Assembly (NCBI RefSeq): GCF_001611675.1
Contig: NZ_CP014766.1
Location: 1,736,001 to 1,800,000 of the forward strand
Direction of reading: 5' to 3'
DNA: 64,000 nucleotides
From: Pontibacter akesuensis
GTDB lineage: Bacteria > Bacteroidota > Bacteroidia > Cytophagales > Hymenobacteraceae
Of the stretch, positions 36,172-45,448 are shown one piece after another. Under the pieces are notes generated by a model that was not told the origin of the DNA, ran no database searches, and saw nothing but the letters and a program-made list of their open reading frames with translations. The number at the start of each line of letters is the position of its first letter. The stretch's first letter is position 1. A program made the translations under genes and the position numbers.

Positions 36172-36975
36172 TTAGCCTTTCATGGCTGTTAACATGTTAC
36201 CATACACTGTGTTCAGCGAGTGCAGGTTCTGTGTTAAGCGGCCAACTTCTTGCTTGAACTGCTCTGTGTCCTTGCTGGCATCGGTTAGGTTTTCCATCGC
36301 CATGCTTAGGTTTCCGTAGAACTTGTTCATTGCCTTCAGGTGGTTGTTGGCATCCTGAAGCTCCATCTCATACACTGCGTTCAATGCGCCCAGATTGCGG
36401 GTCATGCCCTGTACCTGGTTGTGGTATTCCTGCGCATCTGCAGAAGAAACAGCCATTTTAGAGATAGCATCCGCTGTAGAAGCGTAAGCCACGTTGATTT
36501 TGTCTAATTGATCAGAAGCTGTTCTCACACGTACAGCATACTCTTCTGTAGCGGCAGTTGCCTGGCTCATGTCAGACATGCTGGCAGCTGTTTCGCTCAG
36601 GCGGTTCAGGCCAAGGCCAAGTCTGTTGATTGTTTCTGGTGTGATGTCAGCGTTGCGCATCATTTCGTCCAGCTTTCCTGTAACGGAAGGACCTGCCGAT
36701 AAAGCAGCATTTGCCGGCACAAGGCCTTCTCCTGCATAATCGTCTGCAAGCTGTGGGTATACTCTGGCCCAGTCTGGTTCAGCATGGTTTGGCTGGAATG
36801 CACTTAGTGCAAAGATAACCGCCTCTGTGCTAAGACCGATGATCAACATCAAGTCGGCACCTTCCCAGTGCTGTATTTTAAACAAGGCTCCAATAATAAC
36901 GACGGCGGCACCAAGACCATATACTTTTGGCATCAATACGTCGTACAAGAAACTGCGTCCTTTAGCTTTGCTCAT
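36172..36975 (-). CDS. gldL: Type IX secretion motor protein GldL
   Basis: A 267-residue protein with two N-terminal membrane helices ('VYGLGAAVVIIGALFKIQHW', about 14-33, and 'LMLIIGLSTEAVIFALSAF', about 37-55) carrying buried charged residues (K28, H31, E47) of the kind needed for proton coupling, then a long helical cytoplasmic domain. GldL is the stator-like partner of GldM. Confidence 0.95.
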   Translation of the reverse strand: MSKAKGRSFLYDVLMPKVYGLGAAVVIIGALFKIQHWEGADLMLIIGLSTEAVIFALSAFQPNHAEPDWARVYPQLADDYAGEGLVPANAALSAGPSVTGKLDEMMRNADITPETINRLGLGLNRLSETAASMSDMSQATAATEEYAVRVRTASDQLDKINVAYASTADAISKMAVSSADAQEYHNQVQGMTRNLGALNAVYEMELQDANNHLKAMNKFYGNLSMAMENLTDASKDTEQFKQEVGRLTQNLHSLNTVYGNMLTAMKG

Positions 36976-37061
36976 TTTAAGTTGTAATTAATGTAGTGAA
37001 TGATTTAGGGGGATTGGTTTTTTTTATTGCTGTTAGTTAATTAGCTGATTGCTTCTGCTAA

Positions 37062-38078
37062 TTAAAATTCGCCTCCTGAAGAACGTCCAAGATAGATCAT
37101 GGAGTTCCGGAAGCCGATATAAGATCTGGCAGAATCCTGGAATTCAAAATTGCGGGTACCTGTTTCCAGGAAATATGCAATATCTTTCCAAGAGCCACCT
37201 CTTACCACTTTACGCGGCTCATTATCGTCGTTGTATACCGGGTTCAAATCCCACGTAATCGGAACGCTGGCATCAGCATAAGCATCTGCGCACCACTCAG
37301 CCACGTTTCCGCTCATGTCATACAGGCCAAAGTCGTTCGGGAAATACTGGGCAACAGGAGCTGTATACTGGAATCCATCGCTGTAATAGTCGCCACGGCC
37401 TGGCTTGAAGTTAGCTAACAAACAGCCTTTTCCGTTGCGCAGGTACGGTCCGCCCCAAGGATATACCGCCATATCGCGACCACCTCTTGCTGCATACTCC
37501 CACTCTGCCTCCGTAGGCAGGCGGAATGCAGGCATTGGCGCCATGCCATCTGCCGTGTTCGCCTGGTTTTTGTGCTTGGTGCGCCACTCACTAAAATACT
37601 TGGCGGCGAACCAATCCACACCTACCACAGGATAATCATCGAACGCTGGATGAGAAAAGTAATATTCCATCAGCGGGTCGCCCATGTGGTACGTATAGTC
37701 TTTTACCCAAACAGTAGTATCCGGGTAAAGCTCCGTCATCACGAACTCCTCACCCAGCACATCAATAGAGTCCTGCAGCATCACGTTGATAAACTGGCGG
37801 TACTCATTGTTTGTGATCTCAGTTTCATCCATATAGAAGCCACCAATTGTAACCTGCTTGTTCAGGTTCACCATTGATGCTGCGATATCCTGGTCAGCTT
37901 GTCCCATATGGAACGTACCACCTGGGCAGGCCACCATGCCGTAAGGCACTTCCTGCGGATTGTACTCTGGCCGGTCCTCTGCACCAACAAGATCACCTTC
38001 TGGTCCACGTCCCATCCCACAGCTTGCAAGCAGTATAACCGCCATAGCAAAGGAAGACAGCTTAATTAGTTTATTCAT
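37062..38078 (-). CDS. gldK: Type IX secretion lipoprotein GldK
   Basis: A 338-residue outer-membrane-associated lipoprotein with signal 'MNKLIKLSSFAMAVILLASC'. The remainder is an FGE-sulfatase/SUMF1-like fold ('CPGGTFHMGQADQD', 'GGFYMDETEITNNEYRQFIN', 'RLPTEAEWEYAARGG', 'NVAEWCADAY', 'KVVRGGSWKD'). In this family the fold is structural and GldK forms a ring with GldN. It heads gldKLMN, with porP upstream. Confidence 0.94.
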   Translation of the reverse strand: MNKLIKLSSFAMAVILLASCGMGRGPEGDLVGAEDRPEYNPQEVPYGMVACPGGTFHMGQADQDIAASMVNLNKQVTIGGFYMDETEITNNEYRQFINVMLQDSIDVLGEEFVMTELYPDTTVWVKDYTYHMGDPLMEYYFSHPAFDDYPVVGVDWFAAKYFSEWRTKHKNQANTADGMAPMPAFRLPTEAEWEYAARGGRDMAVYPWGGPYLRNGKGCLLANFKPGRGDYYSDGFQYTAPVAQYFPNDFGLYDMSGNVAEWCADAYADASVPITWDLNPVYNDDNEPRKVVRGGSWKDIAYFLETGTRNFEFQDSARSYIGFRNSMIYLGRSSGGEF

Positions 38079-38138
38079 GATGACTGTAAAAAAGTAAATT
38101 TTCTGTAATGATTTTTTTGTACACTTTTATGGGTGTAG

Positions 38139-38146
38139 CAAATATA
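38139..38146 (-). promoter_or_regulatory. Candidate -7 element of gldKLMN
   Basis: TATATTTG on the minus strand matches TAnnTTTG, about 60 nt before the gldK ATG; the -33 region is only TTG-like (near 38172). The AT-rich 229-nt gap between gldK and porP suggests a separate start for gldKLMN. Confidence 0.45.
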
Positions 38147-38307
38147 TGAGAATTAGGAATAAATAAAAAACAATTCTCTAAGACACAAATTTTTAATTTT
38201 AGAACGCGATAAGAAGCTGATTATTATAGCACTAAATCATATTTTTTTTGTGTACTATTTTAAGACAGCCCCGCTAAACTAAGCAATCAATTACAATAAA
38301 CAATCCC

Positions 38308-39270
38308 TTACTTTGAAAAGAAGTAGCGTGGCGTACGAACAGGTGGCTTAAACCGTATTACCGGCTCCGGAAGGCGGTAATTAAGCATCACCTCGTGAGA
38401 AGTGGCAGCCTTAGCGGCCGCATCGAAAACAGTAACATCCAGTGCATATCCAACCCGCAGCGCATTGTCCTGTAACAGAGACACTCCCACAAGTGCACTA
38501 ACAGCTTCCTCATGTCTATAATTCAATCCAATCCAATATTTTTCTAAATAAGTGGCTCGCCCCCCTACATCGAAGGAGAAAACCTCGGTATCGTGCTTCA
38601 GCAAAACGGTTGGTGTAAGGGTCACATCCGTGCTTAGTGGCAGGTGGTACCCGCCTGTTACGTAAATATGATTCTCCCCTAATAAGGTGCCTTTGCCACC
38701 AGGCACCGCGCCGGCAAACTCATACTCGGCATGGAGCAGATTGGTCACACCGCCACCAGCGTAGAACGTCTCTGATTCGTACCATAAACCGGCACCCAGG
38801 TCGAACTTGGTATCAGAGCTGTTCACGGGCACACTTGGGTCGTTTTCCTGGTTTGGGCGGTAGCTGCCTTTCTTGTAATTGTTCACATTTCCCTGTATGC
38901 CCAGACCCAGCTTACCTGTCTCTCCTATATTAATATGAAAGGAATAAGACAGCGCTGCAGACAGTTCTGTGGTATTTCCAATTTTATCGCGCATCAGGCT
39001 AAGGCCCACGCCGCCGTGCAGCAGGCGCACCGGGGTGTGCGCGGTAATGAGCAGCGTCTGCGGTGCGCCGCCATCATCAAAGGAGGCCTCATAGCCCAGC
39101 CACTGGTAACGGTAAATAGAAGTAAACTCGGGGCGGTTGGTGATACCCGCATAAGCAGGACTGATGTACAGCTGGTTGAACCCATAATGGGTGAACTGCG
39201 GCTGCTGCTGCGCCATGGCAAGTGGTACTGCCAGGAAGATCAGCAGCAATACGGGTAAGAACTTTTTCAT
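38308..39270 (-). CDS. porP: PorP/SprF-family type IX secretion outer-membrane protein
   Basis: About 320 residues starting MKKFLPVLLLIFLAVPLAMAQ, a Sec signal. The frame extends to an ATG at 39345, but that lies upstream of the predicted transcription start near 39320. The barrel shows the family motifs 'FTHYGFNQLYISPAYAGIT' and 'FTSIYRYQWLG', then 'LGLGIQGNVNNYKKG' and the closing repeats of PorP/SprF. These proteins tether secretion components at the outer membrane. It immediately precedes gldKLMN, as porP does in Porphyromonas. Confidence 0.9.
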   Translation of the reverse strand: MKKFLPVLLLIFLAVPLAMAQQQPQFTHYGFNQLYISPAYAGITNRPEFTSIYRYQWLGYEASFDDGGAPQTLLITAHTPVRLLHGGVGLSLMRDKIGNTTELSAALSYSFHINIGETGKLGLGIQGNVNNYKKGSYRPNQENDPSVPVNSSDTKFDLGAGLWYESETFYAGGGVTNLLHAEYEFAGAVPGGKGTLLGENHIYVTGGYHLPLSTDVTLTPTVLLKHDTEVFSFDVGGRATYLEKYWIGLNYRHEEAVSALVGVSLLQDNALRVGYALDVTVFDAAAKAATSHEVMLNYRLPEPVIRFKPPVRTPRYFFSK

Positions 39271-39325
39271 AGGCTGCGGCAAAGAAGGCAAGGTGTGGCA
39301 CGTGCGCTTAGCACGCAAATCTTTC

Positions 39326-39356
39326 CAAATATAGGGATTAAACACTAAAACGCAAA
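39326..39356 (-). promoter_or_regulatory. Promoter of porP
   Basis: On the minus strand TTTG (39353-39356), 19-nt spacer, TATATTTG (39326-39333): a full match to the Bacteroidota consensus. The start near 39320 gives a leader of about 50 nt and decides the porP start codon. The -33 element lies in the arm of the hairpin at 39345-39397. Confidence 0.75.
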
Positions 39357-39397
39357 TGCGAGCACACCCGTGGGCAGTACTTGCGTTTGCGTTTTAG
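39345..39397 (-). terminator. Hairpin after hemD
   Basis: CTAAAACGCAAA (39345-39356) pairs perfectly with TTTGCGTTTTAG (39386-39397) across a 29-nt loop. On the minus strand it follows the hemD stop (39436) and ends in a short T stretch. It overlaps the porP promoter. Confidence 0.5.
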
Positions 39398-39435
39398 ATA
39401 GTATGGAAAATGAAGGCAAAAGTTGCGTTAGCCCC

Positions 39436-40239
39436 TTACTTTTTTCCCTTCTTTGCCTGGTTTTGTATGTATACCTCTATGGCTCCCGTCATGGAAGGTG
39501 CGTTTGGCAGCGGCGCCTCTATGTCCAGTTCCAACCCGGCATCAATCACTGCTTTGGCGGTGGTGGGGCCAAAGGCGGCGATGCGGGTGTTGTTCTGCTT
39601 GAAATCCGGGAAGTTGATGAACAACGAATGAATCCCCGACGGACTGAAGAAGGCAAGGCAATCGTACGTCACGTCATCCAGGTCAGACAAGTCGGCGGCC
39701 ACTGTTTTGTAGATAATGGCCTCGGTGTGCTTGATCTTGTTAGATGCCAGGAACTCAGGGATATCCTCTTTGCGGATGTTGGAGCAAGGGAACAGGAACT
39801 TCTCGTTCTTGTGCTTCTTGATCACCTCAAACAGGTCCTTTGCCGTTTTCTCACCCACAAACAGCTTGCGCTTGCGGAGCGTGATATACTTTTGAAGGTA
39901 ATAAGCCGTTTGATCAGAGATACAGAAGTATTTCATATCGGCCGGCATTTCTATTTTACTCTCCTGGCAGATACGAAAGAAATGATCTACGGCGTTACGG
40001 CTTGTAAAGATGATGGCCGTGTGGGAGAGTATATCAACTTTGTCTTTCCGAAACTCCTTGAAAGGAACTGGCTCCACCTCAATAAATGCCCGGAAGTCGA
40101 CCTTAATGTCATACTTCTCCGCAATCGACAAGTATGGAGAGTTATCAGTTGTTGGCTGCGGCTGCGTAACGAGGATACTCTTAATTGGAATCTTGTACCT
40201 TTCAGGGTTCGCAGTGCCCTTTGCTTTGCTTTCAGACAT
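39436..40239 (-). CDS. hemD: Uroporphyrinogen-III synthase
   Basis: A 267-residue HemD-type protein that closes and inverts ring D of hydroxymethylbilane in haem synthesis. Features are the two-domain Rossmann-like pattern with 'KSILVTQPQPTTDNSPYLSI' (19-38), 'AIIFTSRNAVDHFFRIC', 'NEKFLFPCSNIRKEDIP' and 'LAFFSPSGIHSLF'. HemD is poorly conserved in sequence, so the family call is good but motif-light. It follows the DUF4271 gene with a 46-nt gap, a pairing I believe common in Bacteroidota. Confidence 0.88.
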   Translation of the reverse strand: MSESKAKGTANPERYKIPIKSILVTQPQPTTDNSPYLSIAEKYDIKVDFRAFIEVEPVPFKEFRKDKVDILSHTAIIFTSRNAVDHFFRICQESKIEMPADMKYFCISDQTAYYLQKYITLRKRKLFVGEKTAKDLFEVIKKHKNEKFLFPCSNIRKEDIPEFLASNKIKHTEAIIYKTVAADLSDLDDVTYDCLAFFSPSGIHSLFINFPDFKQNNTRIAAFGPTTAKAVIDAGLELDIEAPLPNAPSMTGAIEVYIQNQAKKGKK

Positions 40240-40285
40240 AGTAGAATGATGCGGTTAATAAAATGTCAGCTGCTGCAATACCCGC

Positions 40286-41527
40286 TTAGTAATTAAAAAC
40301 TATGAGCTTTAGTATAATTGCAAGCGGAATCACTTCTGTGGCGCAAAGGTATGAAAATAAATGCAAATTAAGTACAGACGCTTTCTTATTTACAGCCGCA
40401 AACACGCGTAGTATCGTGATAACCAACACAAACGAAACAGCGAGGCTCGAGACAAGCACAATGGCATCGGGCAGCACCGCGTTCAAGCCCAGGTAAAGCA
40501 GCATCACCAGCGGCAGGAAAAGCCCCAGAAAAAGCAGGGAACGCATAAACTCCATATACTGCAACTCCACCACCTGCTCCAGCCCAAATATAAAAGACAT
40601 CACTTTCAGGAAAATATACTTTAACAGCACCACGCTGAATACCATGATGGTGTAGAAAATAACTTTTGTGGTGATATCGGCTTCCGAGACCGGGAACAGG
40701 CGGTTGAAGAGCTTTACGTGCTGCAGGTTGGTGTGGATGGCCGTGATGAGCAAAGCCAGCGACAGCGAAAAAGCCAGCAGAAACAGCATATTCGACACAG
40801 AACTCACAGGTTTAGTTGCGTACAGCTCTTCGCGCTGAGTAGAGCTGAAGAAGCGGTTAAAGCTGAACATCTGCTGAAAATCAGCCGGGTAGTTTACGCG
40901 CAGCACTCCGTACAGCAGGCCGATCAGCAACATAAAGATGATAAAGGCATTCTGGTTCACGTAATCCCGCACCTGGATAGAGAAGGGCCGCTGGTTCAGT
41001 CGCTGCGCCGCATCTGGGGTGCGCGGCGCATTTCGGAAAGAACGCACATTCGGCTGCTGTGCCGGGTGCCACACCGTGAGGAGGTACTTCCCCTGCACGG
41101 GCTCCAGGTTCCTGGTGTAATCGGTAAGGTTTAGCGTGTAGTTCGCCGCAAAGTCAGCCTTAAAGATAAGGCGGTTGTTCAGAAACAGGCACAGGTTCTG
41201 TGGGGCGGCAAAGGCAATATTGAAGGGTTGCGCCTGCGAAACAGGCAGCCACTGGTGCAGGGCATTGTAGTTGTCATGTACACCGGCAACATAGGGAACC
41301 AACTGGGTTTCCCCGTCGCGCTGCACCATCCAGTTGCCGGTGATCGTGTTTTTTTGGTCGAGCGGCAGCACCTGCGCCTGCACAGGCCCCAGGGTAGCCC
41401 CCAGCCAGGCCAGCAACAGCACGATAGGAAATAAGTAGGGTTGGGATGCTCTGAGCACTGTGTTACAAGATAAACTGCTGCGTATTGACCCGCCTGTGGC
41501 AAAGCCATACGTTAAACCAATAGACAA
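40286..41527 (-). CDS. DUF4271 membrane protein
   Basis: A 413-residue protein: an N-terminal signal-like segment ending 'GPVQAQ' (about 30-52), an extracytoplasmic beta-rich part (about 55-190), then about seven membrane segments from residue 195 to the end. The C-terminal membrane region with 'YFIIFMLL'-like helices fits DUF4271. Function unknown. The start is uncertain; a GTG about 24 codons in would also give a signal peptide. Adjacent to hemD. Confidence 0.75.
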   Translation of the reverse strand: MSIGLTYGFATGGSIRSSLSCNTVLRASQPYLFPIVLLLAWLGATLGPVQAQVLPLDQKNTITGNWMVQRDGETQLVPYVAGVHDNYNALHQWLPVSQAQPFNIAFAAPQNLCLFLNNRLIFKADFAANYTLNLTDYTRNLEPVQGKYLLTVWHPAQQPNVRSFRNAPRTPDAAQRLNQRPFSIQVRDYVNQNAFIIFMLLIGLLYGVLRVNYPADFQQMFSFNRFFSSTQREELYATKPVSSVSNMLFLLAFSLSLALLITAIHTNLQHVKLFNRLFPVSEADITTKVIFYTIMVFSVVLLKYIFLKVMSFIFGLEQVVELQYMEFMRSLLFLGLFLPLVMLLYLGLNAVLPDAIVLVSSLAVSFVLVITILRVFAAVNKKASVLNLHLFSYLCATEVIPLAIILKLIVFNY

Positions 41528-41605
41528 AAGTATAAAAGTAAATGCTAAAAAGCACTTCTGTCACAAAGGGTTACAGGCACAGGCCTTCAACAGAAGCGTC
41601 CATCA

Positions 41606-42010
41606 TTAAGAATGCAGCACACCCCGCAACTGCAGCATGTTTATATCGATGAGGTTCTCCTCCACCACCGCATCCGGCACGAACACAAATTTCTTATCGA
41701 ATATCTGGCGGTCAATGTAGTAGCTTACCCAATACTCGTTGTTGATGTGGAAGATAGCCGGGTCGATCGGCTCTACCTGCACAAAGCTTTTTGCCTCCAC
41801 ACGCTCAAACATGTGCCGCAGCACCGAGGTCTTCACTTCATTTCCGTCTATCACGCCATAGCCTTTGGAGGTTACGAGCACGTTCTCGACAGGAAAAGCA
41901 TTGTTGTTCAGCAAGTACACATCCCAAGTGGGATCTCCGGTTGGCGAGGGCGTAGCGGCAATGGCCACAGAGATCCCCTCCACCGTTCCAAAATCAATAT
42001 CCTTCTTCAT
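41606..42010 (-). CDS. Conserved hypothetical protein overlapping lipB
   Basis: A 134-residue soluble protein from the ATG at 42010 (a further 8 in-frame codons to 42034 are unlikely). It starts MKKDIDFGTVEGISVAIA and includes 'WDVYLLNNNAFPVENVLVTS', a pattern of beta strands with no recognised motif. Its first 17 nt overlap the end of lipB, indicating translational coupling. I do not recognise a function. Confidence 0.7.
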   Translation of the reverse strand: MKKDIDFGTVEGISVAIAATPSPTGDPTWDVYLLNNNAFPVENVLVTSKGYGVIDGNEVKTSVLRHMFERVEAKSFVQVEPIDPAIFHINNEYWVSYYIDRQIFDKKFVFVPDAVVEENLIDINMLQLRGVLHS

Positions 42011-42728
42011 GCGTTGCTGTTGTAATCGTGGCACCGAAAAGCTGGCCTAGGTGCTTTAGAACTTTTTCCTCTACCGCTGCCATCGGCAATTCATGGCCCA
42101 GCTCCTTTGCCAGCGAAGTTACGGCTTTATCAGAAATGCCGCACGGCACGATGTTATTAAAATAATCGAGGTCGGTGTTTACGTTGAAGGCGAAACCGTG
42201 CATGGTTACCCAGCGGCTGCACTTCACGCCCATTGCGCAGATCTTGCGCGGATTCTGCTGCGCCTCGTGGTCGAGCCAAACGCCGGTGAGGCCCGGAATG
42301 CGACCAGCCGGAATACCATACTCAGCCAGGGTAAGTATAACGGCCTCCTCCAGGAAGCGCAGGTATTTGTGGATGTCGGTGAAGTAATTTTCCAGGTCCA
42401 GGATGGGATAGCCCACCAGCTGGCCGGGACCGTGGTAGGTGATATCGCCGCCGCGGTTGATTTTGTAGTAAGTAGCTCCCTTGGCGCTCAGCCCCTCCTC
42501 GTTCAGCAGCAGGTGGCTTTCGTGGCCGCTCTTGCCCAGCGTGTACACATGCGGGTGCGAGCAGAAGAGCAGGTAATTGGGCGTTGGCTCCTGCGCATCG
42601 GCTTCGGCCTTGCGGTTCTGCACTTTCAGCTCCAGCACGCTGTTAAAGAGTTTCTCCTGGTATTCCCAAGCTTCTTTGTAATCGATCAGCCCCAGGTGTT
42701 CAAATAGAATTTCGGTATTTTTCTGCAC
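41994..42728 (-). CDS. lipB: Octanoyl-[ACP]:protein N-octanoyltransferase LipB
   Basis: A 244-residue enzyme that transfers octanoate from acyl carrier protein to lipoyl domains. Family motifs: 'FCSHPHVYTLGKSGHESHLL', 'INRGGDITYHGPGQLVGYPI', the lysine in 'ICAMGVKCSRWVTMHGFAFN' and the catalytic cysteine in 'NIVPCGISDKAVTSL'. Complete. No lipA is adjacent. It lies 1 nt from the SIS-isomerase stop. Confidence 0.96.
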   Translation of the reverse strand: MQKNTEILFEHLGLIDYKEAWEYQEKLFNSVLELKVQNRKAEADAQEPTPNYLLFCSHPHVYTLGKSGHESHLLLNEEGLSAKGATYYKINRGGDITYHGPGQLVGYPILDLENYFTDIHKYLRFLEEAVILTLAEYGIPAGRIPGLTGVWLDHEAQQNPRKICAMGVKCSRWVTMHGFAFNVNTDLDYFNNIVPCGISDKAVTSLAKELGHELPMAAVEEKVLKHLGQLFGATITTATHEEGY

Positions 42729-42729
42729 G

Positions 42730-43725
42730 TTATACTTTAGAAAGTTCTCGTTTCAGGTAAGCTATACTTTCGCTTTCGTTCGGGTTCTCCTTGTTCAGGT
42801 CGGCCATGTAAATCGATACCCAGTCGAACAGGTGGATGAGGTAAAAGGCCTGCTCCAGAAAGGTAGCACCCATAGCCTCTATCTCCAGCACCCGCTGCAC
42901 CTTTTTCTCCAGCAGCGGCTTAGCCAGGTCCATTTGCTGCTTTACGCGTGGGTGGCAGTACACGGACTTGATGAAGAGAACAGCCAACTGGTCGAATAGT
43001 TCCGACGGGTGCTGCCATCCCTCTATCTCGTTGTGGCTCACCTCCGGGAAGATGCTCACATGCGCCAACTGCTTGGCGTTTGAGTTCAGCTGCTGCTGCA
43101 GGCGCAGGGCCACCGGCTCCAGCGTGCTGCTGGCGTAAATCATGGGGACTTTTCCCTGCAAGGCGCTGGCTAGGGCGCTCGCCTGCACTTTTATACTCCC
43201 GGCCTGCTCTTCCAGTAGGTTTATACTTTGCACAACTTCCCTTTTAAAAGTATCGTCCAGCAGCTCTGCGTGGTGTAGCAGATAAAGCAAGTCGACTACG
43301 GCATACCCAAACAATGCCCGCGGCTGCCGCGGCTCCTCGTCCAGCCGGATGTGCGGCACCTGCTGCTCCTGCGCAATGCGGAGCAGTTCCCCGCCCGCCG
43401 TCAGGAAGCCCACCGCGGCATCCGCTTTCAGGGCCTCACGCACCACTGACAGGATTTCCTCTGTGTTGCCCGAGAAAGAGGAGGCGATCACCAGCGTATT
43501 TGCCCCTACAAAAGAGGGGAGGGTATAGCCTTTAGCCAGCACCAGCGGCACCTCCAGCTTGTCGGCTACGTAAGACTGTATCAGACTGGCAGCTACACCG
43601 GAACCACCCATACCGGCAACTACTACGTTGCTATACTTAGGACCGCGGAAGGTAACACCGGCGCGTTCTCCTACATCCATGGCATCGCGTAGCTGCTCAC
43701 TAAATTTCTCAACCAGTTGTTTCAT
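42730..43725 (-). CDS. Bifunctional phosphoglucose/phosphomannose isomerase (SIS domains)
   Basis: About 331 residues starting MKQLVEKFSEQLRDAM; upstream in-frame codons to 43878 overlap the divergent yraN gene and are rejected. Two SIS domains are visible: 'NVVVAGMGGSGVAASLIQSY' (about 34-53), 'VIASSFSGNTEEILSVV' (about 78-94) and 'PRALFGY'. The arrangement and C-terminal 'WVSIYMADLNKENPNESESI' fit the archaeal/Bacteroidota Pgi/Pmi type interconverting hexose 6-phosphates. Confidence 0.88.
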   Translation of the reverse strand: MKQLVEKFSEQLRDAMDVGERAGVTFRGPKYSNVVVAGMGGSGVAASLIQSYVADKLEVPLVLAKGYTLPSFVGANTLVIASSFSGNTEEILSVVREALKADAAVGFLTAGGELLRIAQEQQVPHIRLDEEPRQPRALFGYAVVDLLYLLHHAELLDDTFKREVVQSINLLEEQAGSIKVQASALASALQGKVPMIYASSTLEPVALRLQQQLNSNAKQLAHVSIFPEVSHNEIEGWQHPSELFDQLAVLFIKSVYCHPRVKQQMDLAKPLLEKKVQRVLEIEAMGATFLEQAFYLIHLFDWVSIYMADLNKENPNESESIAYLKRELSKV

Positions 43726-43782
43726 TGCATCGGTAAATTTATGGCAAAGCAGCCTCAGCTGCCCGCAAAGTACAAGATTTCT

Positions 43783-44145
43783 ATGGGTTCTCAAACAAGT
43801 GCTCACCTCCGCACCGGCCAGTCCGGCGAATCGCTTGCTGCAGCTTACCTGCAGCAGCAGGGCTACACGCTGCTGCACCAGAACTACAGGTACAGGCGCG
43901 CTGAAGTGGATATTATCGCGCAGAAAAACGACCTGCTGGTGTTTGTGGAGGTAAAAACGAGAACTACCGATAGGTACGGATATCCGGAGGAGGCGGTTAG
44001 TTCCCGCAAAGAGGAGCTGCTGTTAAGCGCCGCCGAGGCATTTATACTTGAAGAGGGTTGGCAGCAGGAGGCGCGGTTTGACATTATCTCCATCACGCTT
44101 ACCTCACCGCCCACTATCCATCACATCGAGGATGCTTTTCACTGA
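43783..44145 (+). CDS. YraN-family endonuclease-like protein
   Basis: A 120-residue UPF0102/YraN protein with a PD-(D/E)XK-type fold: 'GQSGESLAAAYLQQQGYTLL', 'YRYRRAEVDIIAQKNDLLVF' and 'VEVKTRTTDRYGYPEEAV'. An ATG at 43741 is an alternative start but would leave only 15 nt to the divergent isomerase gene; 43783 fits the family length. Role uncertain; nuclease activity is predicted from fold. The last 7 nt overlap the convergent MORN-lipoprotein gene. Confidence 0.85.
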   Translation: MGSQTSAHLRTGQSGESLAAAYLQQQGYTLLHQNYRYRRAEVDIIAQKNDLLVFVEVKTRTTDRYGYPEEAVSSRKEELLLSAAEAFILEEGWQQEARFDIISITLTSPPTIHHIEDAFH

Positions 44146-45062
44146 TTGGTTCTTGCCTGCTCCCGCTTATCGAACTTGCCCAGCTCGAAGATCGGGGTGG
44201 CGTGGCGGTCGTACTCTTTGATTAGGATGGGCTCGGCCTGTGGCTCATAAGCGGTTTTGGGATACTGGAACTCGTAGTGGCGGCGGTTGCGGAAATCGTA
44301 GTAGTTTATCCATACGCCAACCTTGCGGCCTTTCTGGTACTGCCCGCTCCACTCCAGTTGTCCGTTCTCGTAAAAGCGGTAGTACGTGCCCTGTACCTCG
44401 CCAAATTCATAAGGGATTACTTCTTTTATCTTTTTGGTGTCGCCGTAGTACGTTACAACGGCATCGCGCAGGAAGCCTTTTTCATAATGCTCCTTGTCTA
44501 GCAAAGTATGGTCTTCGTTATCGCGGTATTTTTCCCAGCGCAGGTGCTTGGTGCCGATGTAGAAATAGCCTTCTTCCACCACCTCGTCGTTCAGGGTTTT
44601 CTTGTAAGGGCCGTGCAGCACCTTATAGCGGTTTGTATCCTCCACGTTGGAGCCTGAGCGGGCCAGTTTCTTGTTCTTCGTGTCGTAGTAGTACTTGAAA
44701 GGAGCATAAGGATCGGGCTCCTCGTGCACGGGCAGGTAGCTGAAAAACTCAACGGTTTCTCTGGAGCGGCCACCGGTTTTGGTGTAGGCGCGCTTCACTT
44801 TGTAACCTAGGAACTCTTTCTTGCTGCGTTTCTTCTTTCGCTTTTTCTTGGCCTTCTCAGCAATCTCCTCCTCCAGCGGATTGCGCTTTTCCACAGTGGG
44901 CATGGTTGTGTCGGCAGCGGCGAGTGCATCGGTCGCTGTCGCGCCTCTTCCTTTCAGCTGTGCTTTGTCCAGGTTGTAGTCGCTGTTCCACTTAGGCTGG
45001 CCGCAGCCGCCCAGCATCAACAGAAACATACCTGCTACCAACGTATAAACCAAATGCTTCAA
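44139..45062 (-). CDS. MORN-repeat lipoprotein
   Basis: About 307 residues from a TTG at 45062, which gives a clean lipoprotein signal 'MKHLVYTLVAGMFLLMLGGC'; the frame extends further upstream to 45272 without a good signal. The N-terminal third is Lys/Glu-rich. The C-terminal half holds MORN/YwqK-like repeats ('YFYIGTKHLRWEKY', 'GTYYRFYENGQLEWSGQYQK', 'GRKVGVWINYYD'). Such repeats usually mediate protein or lipid contacts. Function unknown. Confidence 0.75.
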   Translation of the reverse strand: MKHLVYTLVAGMFLLMLGGCGQPKWNSDYNLDKAQLKGRGATATDALAAADTTMPTVEKRNPLEEEIAEKAKKKRKKKRSKKEFLGYKVKRAYTKTGGRSRETVEFFSYLPVHEEPDPYAPFKYYYDTKNKKLARSGSNVEDTNRYKVLHGPYKKTLNDEVVEEGYFYIGTKHLRWEKYRDNEDHTLLDKEHYEKGFLRDAVVTYYGDTKKIKEVIPYEFGEVQGTYYRFYENGQLEWSGQYQKGRKVGVWINYYDFRNRRHYEFQYPKTAYEPQAEPILIKEYDRHATPIFELGKFDKREQARTNQ

Positions 45063-45244
45063 CTTTGACTGACTTTTGAAAAACTGAATTTCAATTTGCC
45101 ACTGTTTCTGCCGGGCAAAAACAGCTAGTAATTTATTTAACGTAAAGATGCACATTATAAGTATAGGCACCAATACACCGTTTCGCCCCCTATAACTGCA
45201 CAGACTGCCTGTAAGTTTCATTTTATACCTGGTGCCCGCAGGCA

Positions 45245-45278
45245 GCAAAAAAGGCAGCACCCAAACGGGCACTGCCTT
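45245..45278 (-). terminator. Probable terminator of htpG
   Basis: AAGGCAG (45251-45257) pairs with CTGCCTT (45272-45278) with an inner CCC/GGG, followed on the minus strand by a T run. It is about 170 nt after the htpG stop. The remainder of 45063-45448 shows no gene. Confidence 0.65.
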
Positions 45279-45448
45279 AGTATAAAACTGTTGGTATGTT
45301 TTACTTATAACTTAAGATCAGCCTGAGCTAATTTAGCTTAAACTGATCCACGGCTTCACTAGCGGCTCTACTTTGTAGCTGTCATTTTTATGCACACGCA
45401 TCAAGAAAAATCTTGTGTCTTGATACTTATATCTTGTGTCTCAAAAAC

